DNA from: Lanius collurio
Taxonomy: Eukaryota; Chordata; Aves; Passeriformes; Laniidae
Direction: 5' to 3'
DNA length: 64,000 nt
Assembly: GCA_020086605.1 (NCBI GenBank)
Contig: JACBWW010000021.1
Span: forward strand, 8,966,773 to 9,030,772
Below, piece by piece: positions 25,001 through 33,740 of the stretch. Below the pieces are notes generated by a model. The model had not been told where the DNA came from. It did no database searches and saw nothing but the letters and a program-made list of their open reading frames with translations. How positions within the stretch are numbered: position 1 is the first letter of the stretch; the number at the start of each line of letters is the position of its first letter. The translations under genes were made by a program, and so were the position numbers.

Positions 25001-26353
25001 CTGCTAAATAACAGAAAAAGATTTTCTAATAGCGCTGTCCAATATTAAATAACACTTAAACTAGGACTGAACTTGAAGCTTCTGAACTGAAATTTGATCC
25101 CCAAAAGTTTACCAGATGGGGATTTTGATTCTTGCAAATGCTGAGGTGTTTCTAACCTCTTGTGTAAAAAACATACGAGAGAACTTCCAAGATATTTTAG
25201 CAGTAAGAGCATAGTGAAAGGAAAACATTTCATTTGAGAAGTAAGCCCTTGAAACACTGATGAGACAAGAAATCCATTCTAATTCACATTTTAGGACAAG
25301 CAATTAAATGCTCACGTGTTTAGAAGACTGAGGAGGCTCAAGTCCCCACTAAAAGTAATCTGCAAGTAATTTGGGATGCTTTTGTTTCTAAACCAGGATT
25401 GGATCACCAGGGCCAGAAACAGTGATATTTGATATTAGCAGAAAGACATATCATGGAGTGTTTTGCTCTTCTTGCTTATAAACAATTCTAATCGGATTAT
25501 CTTTAACAGAATTTTCTGTTTTCTGCAATGGAAGCAGCAGGAAAAAAAAAAAAAAAAACAACCAGAAAAAAAATCCAGTAGTCTACAGAACCCATGTGGC
25601 CTTGTCCCTGCTTCAGAATGTTTTTTTTTGTCCTGGATTACATTTGCAGAAGTATCTAAGTGTGGAGGTCACCTCACCTGACTTTTATGTCTGTGTCCAA
25701 TGTCTCTCAGTGAAGAAGCATTCAGAGGGCTTTGTTCTGTCACTTCTTTCCTGTCTTCCTTCACAACCTGTGAAGGACATTGGACCTCTAAAATACTAGT
25801 CCTAGCCGTATTTGTGGCTCAGCTTCTATTATGTGAACTCTCCCATCTCAGATTCATAAGGTCTGTCTCAGGTGTTCTTGCCAGGTATGTGATTTATTCA
25901 TCTCCATCCCAGTGTGGAGTTCATGGCCTTAAATCTGGGCTGAATCTTTGGATGTTTTCTTCATCCAGGCCTGTTTGCCTCTGAGACAAAATAGGTGCAA
26001 CATGAGGAGGTTTGCAGTCCCCATTCATGTCCAGGGGAGGAAGGAAGCACTTCCAAGAGCCTGATATTTTGGTGGAGAGAACATCACCTGCTCTCCAGGG
26101 CCGGGTGGCCCTCCCTCCCCTCAGGTGTAGGGATTTTGGTCACACCTGCAGTGCTGTTCCTGGCTAATCTGGTAGTTTCTCCTTTCTTGTCTCCTCCCAA
26201 GCTGCCCTCACGTACAAGTGCACAGGGGACCAGTGGACAGTGTACTGCAGGGTGATCCGCGAGAAGAACCTGTGCCAGGACATGCGGTGGTACCAGCGCT
26301 GCTGCCAGACTTGCAGAGACTTTTATGCAAACAAGATGCAGCAGAAGAGTTAA
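6875..26353 (+). CDS. ADAMTS17: ADAMTS17, C-terminal portion (four exons of a gene that begins upstream of the window)
   Basis: Spliced coding region: join 6875-7079, 11102-11254, 23906-24083, 26202-26353. The pieces join in frame (phases 2-0, 0-0, 0-1, 1-stop) and give about 228 residues: three thrombospondin type-1 (TSP1) repeats followed by a six-cysteine PLAC domain and a TAA stop. ADAMTS17 is a secreted zinc metalloprotease-family protein of the extracellular matrix, linked in mammals to fibrillin microfibrils, short stature and ectopia lentis. The catalytic, disintegrin and spacer domains are not in the window. Identity rests on the order of the C-terminal TSP1 repeats plus PLAC, on recognisable stretches such as [12 protein letters not shown] and [19 protein letters not shown], and on the neighbours LYSMD4 and MEF2A in the amniote order. 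ADAMTS19 is the closest paralogue and the main alternative, but the synteny argues for ADAMTS17. Confidence 0.93.
7080..11101 (+). other. ADAMTS17: ADAMTS17 intron
   Basis: GT (7080) to AG (11101), 4.0 kb. AT-rich with no recognisable gene, RNA or transposon. The 114-codon frame at 8218-8562 is rich in hydrophobic residues because of T-rich sequence and has no homology that I recognise. Confidence 0.85.
11102..11254 (+). CDS. ADAMTS17: ADAMTS17 internal exon: TSP1 repeat (symmetrical 0-0 exon)
   Basis: 153-bp exon of exactly 51 codons, acceptor TTTTCTTGCAG ending at 11101, donor AAG|GTAACA at 11255. It starts at the first cysteine of a TSP1 module (CSADCGRG), runs through CTNSQGKC and EECEDHTGC, and ends with the tryptophan start of the next module ([10 protein letters not shown]). 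Both boundaries fall after W-S-K, so this is one module shifted by one boundary. The residue at the O-fucose position is aspartate (CSADC) instead of serine or threonine, unlike the repeats on either side. Confidence 0.93.
11255..23905 (+). other. ADAMTS17: ADAMTS17 intron, 12.7 kb
   Basis: GT (11255) to AG (23905). It holds a CR1 3' fragment (about 15000-15312), an adjacent GC-richer block on the minus strand (about 14690-14935), a 24-bp near-palindrome (22377-22400), an ATTTA-rich patch (12205-12230), a purine-rich GGGA run (23172-23196) and an A-run (22592-22606). No other coding exon was recognised. Confidence 0.85.
15000..15312 (+). mobile_element. CR1 LINE, truncated 3' end
   Basis: The sequence follows the 3' end of avian CR1 elements. 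In order it shows a TTGCTCTC..CAACC..C block, GGTTCAGGCTGGATATTAGGA, GGAACAGGCTCCCCAGGGAAG, a GGAAATGTTCAAAAA block, GTAGATGTGGCACT, and a tail TTGACCTTGGAGATCTTTTCCAACC ending in a decayed ATTCTTTAATTCTGT repeat. CR1 is the main non-LTR retrotransposon of birds. Copies are usually 5'-truncated and dead, as here. The 5' limit is approximate. Confidence 0.87.
23906..24083 (+). CDS. ADAMTS17: ADAMTS17 internal exon: last TSP1 repeat and linker
   Basis: 178-bp exon, acceptor TCTCTCCTGCAG ending at 23905, donor TCG|GTGAGT at 24084. It encodes [12 protein letters not shown], a complete C-x-x-T-C-G O-fucosylation site, then a middle containing [13 protein letters not shown], a closing CHQEVC, and the linker [14 protein letters not shown] that leads into the PLAC domain. 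It ends on the first base of a codon completed by the next exon. It is GC-rich at third positions compared with the surrounding intron, as expected for coding DNA. Confidence 0.94.
24084..26201 (+). other. ADAMTS17: ADAMTS17 last intron
   Basis: GT (24084) to AG (26201), 2.1 kb. It contains a degenerate TTGATT repeat (24313-24345) and a 17-base A-run (25542-25558). No gene or transposon was recognised. Confidence 0.88.
24313..24345. repeat. Degenerate TTGATT/GATT simple repeat
   Basis: Repeated GATTG, GATTT and GATTGATT units occur in intronic sequence just downstream of an ADAMTS17 exon. It is a short, imperfect microsatellite. Confidence 0.75.
26202..26353 (+). CDS. ADAMTS17: ADAMTS17 last coding exon: PLAC domain and stop
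   Basis: The acceptor CTCCTCCCAAG ends at 26201. The exon finishes a split alanine codon, then encodes ALTYKC...VYC...NLC...QRCCQTC, six cysteines in the spacing of a PLAC (protease and lacunin) domain. The tail is [12 protein letters not shown] and a TAA stop at 26351-26353. PLAC domains sit at the extreme C-terminus of many ADAMTS and papilin-like matrix proteins, so the frame ending here fits the family. The final few residues are the least conserved part. Confidence 0.94.
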
Positions 26354-29300
26354 TGAACCTGTGCCACTCCTTAGAGTCTTCCAGCTGTTTGTATGTAAAT
26401 CACGGACTAGTAGGTCTGAGTACTGGAACTTCACGAGTTGCTACAGTGTGGTGGATCCCAAAGCATACCTAATGAGCCTTGAAACTAATTCTGCAGACTG
26501 GATACCAAAGTCATCCACTCATCCACCTTAAAAACACACAGAAAAGGTCATCTCAAGGAGCCAATCATTTCTGAGTGTTTTGACATCCTCACATTTTTCA
26601 TTAATGCTTTTTACTTTAATATATTAAATCACCAGCCACTGGATGGCTTGCTACCATTAAAGAAAAGGACAAGAGTTGCAAAGTGAGTACATTGGATAAG
26701 GATATGGGTACCTCCATGGAGGAAAGCCTCTGGCAAAATAATTCAGCAAAGGTAGAGGCATTACTTAATCTTTTAATCTTGGCTTTTATCTGTTGTTATC
26801 AATTCCCAGCAGTTATCCCATGGCAGAGTGAGCTTGGAGGGACACGAATAAATGAAAGGCTTAGTTTAAAAAGAGAATTTTCTGTAAGAGCTTGTGAAAA
26901 CTGATAGCAAAAGATGGACATCTCTGAATTTCCTACAGAAAACTCAGTATAATTATATCTAACATTCCAAGTCATATTTTTAGAGCCACTAATAGGGGGT
27001 GATTTTCCTTCTAATTAAAAAAAAAATCCTCTCTTTTCCCCAGAATAATAGATTTTCTTTTATGAAACCTAATTTTTTCTCTGAGCTTAATGAAATGGAA
27101 GCTTATTAACAGCTGTAGGTAGTTACTTTTAAACAAGAACAATTTACATGAGATGGGAGAAGCCAGAAATCATTTCATCCAGTAGAGCTCACTGAGGGAT
27201 TGCCTGGCCTAAGCTCTCTCCAATTTTTAGAAGTCAATCAGATAATGAGAGAGTTGGTTCTTGTAAGAGGACTGTGAAACTGGATAGGGTTGGAACAGAA
27301 ACTGAATTTGGAACAATCTTTATGAAAAGGATGTAGTGGGGAGCAGAACAGGTGTTTCCTATCTCTGGGCTCTTTTATACAGCTGAGGTTATGTAGCCTT
27401 TGGAGAAGCCAGAAGTAGTCAGGGATACAAGACATTCAAAGTATAACCTGGAGCTTGTGGAAGCCAAAGGGTTCAGACTTCCATTGCTTTCAGGAGGGGT
27501 TGGGAATTCACTTGCTGTGTTTGAATGCTCCCTGTCTCACTTTTGTGGTGCTATCAGGTTTGGTGCTATCAGATTTGCTGCTGTCAGAGCACTTAGAGGT
27601 GCTGCACACACAATACTCTCTGCCATGTCTGTGCACTTTAAACCAGACTCCTCTCTGTGACGTGAGACTTGAAACAGGAGCTCTGCCCAGGGCAGGGCTT
27701 GTCCCCTCTGTTGTCACACACATCAGTGTCTCCCTATCACATCTTGCTCCAACAAGTATCATTTCCCTTGCCAAGGCCCAAGGCCATGGTTGAGTTTCAG
27801 CCCACTCCTCGTGACAGAACAGAGCTCTTTGGATAATTGCAGCTTTGTACTCACTCTAGAGCTTTGTGACTGTTGGACTCCTTGGACCTGAGCACAGAAC
27901 CAAGCCCAGCTACTCCCCCAGCCCCTGGGCCAGGCTGGATTGCAGCTCACACCAGGCCCCAGGTTGTCTTTGTTGCTGTTGTCTCTTTTTGTCAATGCAA
28001 GGACAGATAAAGACTCTTAGTACCTAACATGTCTTTAAAGCAATTTTTTCTTATTACAATTCTTTCCCTATCCAGTACCTCACTGGAATAACCTATTAGC
28101 ATTTTATTATGGGCTAAATTTTTCAAGCACAGGGAGATAATGTTCATCAACAGACTAATCCTGTGTGGGCTTCACATTTACATCTGTGCTTGCTAGTGCA
28201 AATGAGTGTGTCTGCACTAGGGCTGGCCTGATGCACAAGGGCAAATTTGCCCACCATTTTTGTCAAGTGCCTGTCTCAAACAGATCTGCTTTCCAATGCC
28301 TCAGATGATTTTCTCTGTCAGAGAAATGATTCCAGCTTGGTTTTTGTTATACTGGATTTTTATTGGCAATTTATAATCAGGATCAGACCTCCTTTTTCTG
28401 TTATTCCCACCCTGTCACCCAGCGCAGAGGTTGTGTAAGTGCTTAACAAGTGATCAGTAGAAAATTGCTGGCAGGGGTGACAGGGAAGATTTAGGCAATA
28501 CCAGGTGATACTCAATTAGGCAAATTAACAGGTAGAAGAACTGCAAATGAGAAAGTTCCGAGAGATCTGACAGAGCCCAGAGGACCTGGTTTATTTTGGT
28601 AATTCATGGTCCCCTTTGCCTGTGACACTGGGACTGTCCTTGCTGCCTCCCTGCCCCCACAGCCACCCCTGGGTCCCCCACACTCAGTTTGGAATTTGCT
28701 GGTTTTCTTCTCATGGGCAACATTTTCTCTATTACCTTGGCAGAATTGTGTGAATTATCATTGCTGGGAATCAAAGGTGCTTCTCCACAGCAGGGAACAT
28801 TTTCTTTCTGGTGCTGATCTGTGACCCTCTCTAGGCAAAAGGTATGACACAGGAGAGGAAGGATTTTAGGTTTTGTGTTATTTAGTAATAATTCCCTACT
28901 GGCCAGTGTCCACAACAGGGGACTAGGCTGGTTAGACCTGTGGCCTGACCCAATCTGCTGGGTTCTGCACCCAAAGGACACTTGGGTCCAAGTTCTAGGT
29001 CCTATGTATGGAAACAGGAATTTGCAAGGATTTTTTTTCAACTGTCTGAGCACTGAGAAAAACCACCTCTCTTGCTCTCACAGATAACCATGCATCAACC
29101 TTTTATTTTTTTATAATCAAACCCCCCAACATTAATTCAAAACTGATGCATGGCACAACTCCATTTTATTCAGTTCTCTTACTTCACATGGTGACAACCT
29201 TCCCATCTTACAATGGCCAGAAAAATAATAACAAAAAAAATGAATTATCTTTAATATTTCTGCACTTCTGGTTTTTATCACTTTATGGGAGCTTTACAAT

Positions 29301-30500
29301 GAAGTCACAGCTTTGCTCTGCCCTCAAGTTATCACATTCTGATAAAAGAAAAGCTGTTTGTTTCGGTGTATCTATGACAATGCTTTTCTTAGTTGTTCAT
29401 AAGATGTTGATGCTCTTTTGATTGCAGTGGTGGTATTTCCATATTGTAAACAATACTCTGTACTAAAGTACTGTACATTTCTAGTTGCACAATTGTGTTA
29501 TTGAGTGTAGATTCTCACTATCTCATGTATGGTGCTATTTTTTGTCCGTGGAAAAGAATCTTAGCAGTCAATTATTGCTTGATATTTTATTATAATACAG
29601 GGATATATTCTCCATGGCAATAATATCATTTAAGTTTTCTCATTACAGAGTGAAATGTATATATTTTTCCATTAGCTAATTTGCATATGTACTGTATCCA
29701 TGGTAATTTTCTTCTTGGTGCTGGTTATAAATAGAAAAGGATAAAAACAGTAAAACTTAATGGAACCAGTTGTAAATGAAAGCCAAAAAAAGAGAAGAAA
29801 ATAAGAAAAAGAGGATCATTCCATTCTGAACAAATTGACTATGTTGAATAATAAATTTATTTTTTCCATAACAACTTTAATAAGGTTTCTGAACTTGAAA
29901 CAAAAATACAAAGCAAACCAAACAGCATGAAAATTAAGAGAAAGGAGTGAAGCTGTAAGTGGTACATTATGCATCTCTGTAATACTGGACTGAGACTGGG
30001 ATTGGGTTAAACACAAGCCAACTGTTTAATTGCTGTGGTTGGTGTAAAAGGTCATTTGACAGTAAAATTCTGGCACTTCAGAGTTCTCCGTGTGCTAACA
30101 AACCAAGAAATGATGGGTCTTGTCCTGGTCAGGTTGCAAAATAAAGCACAGGGATGTTACCACCTGAATAATGCCTTGCCAGGTCTGTGATCAGTGACAC
30201 AACAGTAGAATATTCCTGTCCGGGAAAAGTGCACCAGGCTCCGTTTGGGATATCTCTGTGTGTGCCTGTGAGGAGGGGGAAGCTTCTGCCTGGGGAGAGA
30301 GACATTCTGAGAGTGCTTTTGGGGAAGGTTGTTCTTGCTGTGCTGGAGCTGGGAGGGAGCAGCAGCTCGATGTGTGTTCAATGGCAGCAGCCCCATGGGC
30401 TGAGCATGTGGAAATTTATATTGGAGCAAAACGATCCCATCCATTGGGAAGGTATCTGCATAACCTAGCTGCACTCTCCCCTGGTGTGAAATAAACAGAA
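26354..30500 (+). other. ADAMTS17: ADAMTS17 3' UTR and downstream sequence (end not fixed)
   Basis: The 3' UTR starts after the stop at 26353. Possible poly(A) signals are ATTAAA at 26623 and 26656, AATAAA at 26847, and more distal AATAAA at 30140 and 30490. The last is followed by a GT-rich stretch at 30514-30538. An AT-rich, low-repeat stretch at 29400-29760 looks like conserved UTR or regulatory DNA. Which signal is used cannot be decided from sequence alone. No other gene was recognised in this stretch. Confidence 0.5.
27546..27590. repeat. 15-bp tandem repeat, three copies
   Basis: Consecutive units GGTGCTATCAGGTTT, GGTGCTATCAGATTT and a third diverged unit GCTGCTGTCAGAGCA. It is a minor minisatellite downstream of ADAMTS17. 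Confidence 0.7.
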
Positions 30501-30760
30501 TTACTTCAGTGCCAAGTGTTTTGGATGTCTTTGTTGTAGGCACTAGCCAGAATCTTTGTACTGTTTAGCTCCAACCCCGCCCAGTATGGTGAAGGGTTTT
30601 TTTGCAGTCAGCTGCACATAGATACACCTGTAGGATCATCTCCCATCCTGTCTTACAAAGATGCCATCATTTGTATCCCACTCCACCTCAGTTCTTGTTA
30701 AAAGGACACTTCTTGGAGATCTTTCTAAAGCAGCCTTAAAAACTCAGAAATGTGGTGGGG

Positions 30761-30840
30761 TGGTGGACTTTGGCAGTGCTGGGTTGGACTTGATGATCTT
30801 AAAGGTCTTTTCCAACCCAAACGATTCTATGATTCTATAA
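30761..30840 (+). mobile_element. CR1 LINE, extreme 3' tail
   Basis: It matches the last part of avian CR1: TGGACTTTGGCAGTGCTGGG, then TTGGACTTGATGATCTTAAA, then GGTCTTTTCCAACC, ending in ATTCTATGATTCTATAA, the 8-bp terminal repeat typical of CR1. It is better preserved at the 3' end than the copy at 15000, which suggests a younger insertion. Only about 80 bp remain. Confidence 0.9.
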
Positions 30841-31567
30841 CAAACCAAAGTAGAGTTGGAGTGAGAGCCCTCCTTCCAAAATGATTTCCAGAAATTAAGT
30901 TTATACTTTAATAACAGAGCTCATTTACTGATCTCACACTGGATTCATGGCACAACATTGACGGGCTGCCTGGTCTTCAGGGGCAGCCTTGGGAGATACC
31001 AGCCCAGCTGCCACCCTTCACAGGACCATTCACAGCAGCAAAACTGCAGAAACTCCATCCAAGTGGTGCTGTACATTAACACATCATTGTGTTTGTGCCT
31101 TGCCTGGAGTCAACATCTGATTGCAATTGTTGACCTGTTTGAACAATAAAATGTAGCTCTAAGCCTGGGGAAGCCAAAGGGCTTTGCATTAAGCTGGGAT
31201 ATGGCAATGGGTGGGAGGGGTGTAAGGAATGCTGTCATACATTTGGCTTGAAACGTTCCTGGTATGTGCCAATATCTCTCCTATAAATCCAGTAGGATTA
31301 TATACTTAGTTTGCCTATTTTGCATGTAACTGTTTGCTGGTTTTCTCTTATTCCTAATCCTGAATTTTACCTGAACCATTGCCCTTCCCTGTGAGCTCAG
31401 TTGGGTTTTTTTATTTAAGACACCTCAGCCAAGGTCACTGGAGGCAGGTGGTCAGATGGCTCTGGTGCTCAGACACAGAAGGATCAGGAGGAAAGTAGAA
31501 TCCCTCCTCCCCTTCTTGGAGGTCACTTCTGCCTCCACGAACTCCACCTGCTCCCTTCACTCTCCTG

Positions 31568-32386
31568 GTGTCCATGGCAGCCTCAGCTGTCTCTTGCAGC
31601 AAGCTGGCAGCACCTTGCTTGCTCTGGAGGGAAATTTCCTTCCAAAATGTGGAACACTTTATCCCCACATCAGCCCCATGCTCACTTGAGTATCACTGCT
31701 GGAGGACTCTGCTCTTTGGTAGAGTGGAAAGCAAATGTTCCTTTGTGCTTTGCCCAACACCACGTGGAGCAGTTCCATGGGGAAAGGAATGTTTTCTCTT
31801 GCTGAAGAGTGTCAGTGCAGAAACTAGTGTGATGTGGAGTTCCAGGCAGAGAAGATCTGTGCCAGATGTGCTCCTTTTCCATGCACTCACACTTCTGATG
31901 GTGTCAGGAAGAATGGAATGGGATGCTGCTCTCCATGTGGCCTGGAACCGAGGGAAACATTCCTTTTTCACCAGGAAAGCACTCATACCTCCCCAGTCTG
32001 CAGGGCTGGGTCTACCACCCCACAAACCATCACCTGCTGAAGGATCAGTGACAGCTTTCTGTAAGGTCACTGCACACTACACCATCACTGGAGCCTTCCT
32101 GGAGACAGGGAGTGAAAGTACTCAGACTGCTGAGGGATTGATGAAAAGGGGAATCCTTTTAAAGAGTCTTTCATGTTATACCAAGATCAGTGCAGCCTGT
32201 CCAGCAAAACCAGACAAGCCATTCTTGGGTTGGACTTCTTTAATTTTCTTGGAAAAGACATTATTTGAACATTTTTCGGCTTCCATTTATTTCCCCAGCT
32301 CTGTACTTTTTCCCTTGATTTTGTCCCTGATGACAAAAGGACCCAACCAGACTGCAGCTTTGTTTGGCACCAAACTTCCCTCCTGA
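31568..32386 (+). other. Unexplained 272-codon open reading frame, no recognised product
   Basis: An ATG-to-stop frame of 272 codons lies in the intergenic region. I see no domain, signal peptide, repeat or family signature, and codon use is not obviously biased towards coding. It could be a chance opening, part of a non-coding RNA, or a decayed coding sequence. It is listed because it is the longest uninterrupted frame in the window, not because a protein is supported. Confidence 0.15.
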
Positions 32387-33685
32387 GATGATCACACAAG
32401 AAGTCTTTTATCATTTTGGAAGCTCTGAGCCAGAGCTGCTTGTGGTGGAAGTGGCCAGGACTGTAACCCCAGGCTGTGGTGGGATGAGAGTCAAGCTCAG
32501 GCTGTCAGCAAGGGGACCTGCAGCAATTCCCTGTCAGGACATAGCAGAACTTCTGAGCCTTCTTCCTCCAGTGCTGCTCTCATTAAGGAAAAGGTATGAA
32601 ATCCACATCTAGATTGAATTTAAAAATTAGGTGTTGTTTAAAATATAAATCCTGTCCAGAATCATGGTCTGGTTCCTTAGAAAATCACCATAAATTGAAC
32701 CTCCCTTGCTCCCCATTAATCAATAACAACATTTGGTTTTCTTACAGAGCTGGTGCCATCTGTGCTGCATTGGCTTCAGCACTGTCAGCTCTGTTCCGTG
32801 CCCAGGTTTTGTCGAGGAAGGAGGGCCCTGCTGGAATACTGGAATTCTGCTCTCCTCAGGCATCATCACCCTGAAGCTGCCAGCTGCTCTCACTTGTGGC
32901 TTCTTCCCCCCATCACTTCACATCACTGGCCAGCTTTGAGGAGGGCACAGTGACACTGAGCCCAAGAAATGCTGTCAGTCACATTTCCCAGAGGGTAAGG
33001 AAGATTCCATTTTTTTTTTTTTCTCTAACCATGTTTTGCTGAAGAAACAATTTTAAAGGGGAAAAAGAAAAACCGCTTTATTGTGTAAGCAAGATGGAAA
33101 ACAACTTTCTATGGGTTCCCAAGTATTCATGTACCATCCTCCCTGCAACAACAACTCTGCCTGTGGCTGCCTGAGTGTTCAGCATGGGTGGTTTTGCAGC
33201 AGCTGTGTGCACAGTACCTTCCATCACAAGCCCTGTTCCCTGGCTGTCCCCATGGCTCCGTTTATTTGTGTGCAAGGCAGCTGAGAGGTTATCGAGGCTT
33301 CCCATCAGCTGTACAAACTCACAGCAGCATCAGCTCTGTGTGTGTCCCTTTCTGACAGTTGCAGTTTGGGGGTAGTGGGCTCTTGGGCAGCTCCTAGGAA
33401 AGATCTGGTCTTTCTGATGTGTCTCTCCAGAGGACTTGCTGCCTGTGCTTATGCCACAAGCTATGGGGATCTAGTGTAAGAAAGAAAAAGCTTATTTACT
33501 TGTTTTCAGCCTCATTGTAAAATGGTTCTAAAAGCAGAAGTAGCCTTCACTATGAAAAAAAAAAAAGATAAAATTGACAAAAACACCCTCATATATGTCA
33601 AAATTTTTGTAGATATTTTTCAGGGTATCACTAAATCTTGCCAGGCACCTCCCTTTCCTCCCCTGCCTTCCCCAAATGCTTCCAT

Positions 33686-33740
33686 TTTTGGCTAAAAAAT
33701 CCCAAGTTTGGGATTTTTAGACCAACAATGTCAGCCAAAA
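33686..33740. repeat. Nested inverted repeat (hairpin)
   Basis: Inner arms CTAAAAAATCCCAA and TTTGGGATTTTTAG (33692-33720) pair almost perfectly with a one-base loop. Outer arms TTTTGGCT and AGCCAAAA (33686-33693 and 33733-33740) also pair. No flanking duplication or transposon family was recognised. Confidence 0.7.
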
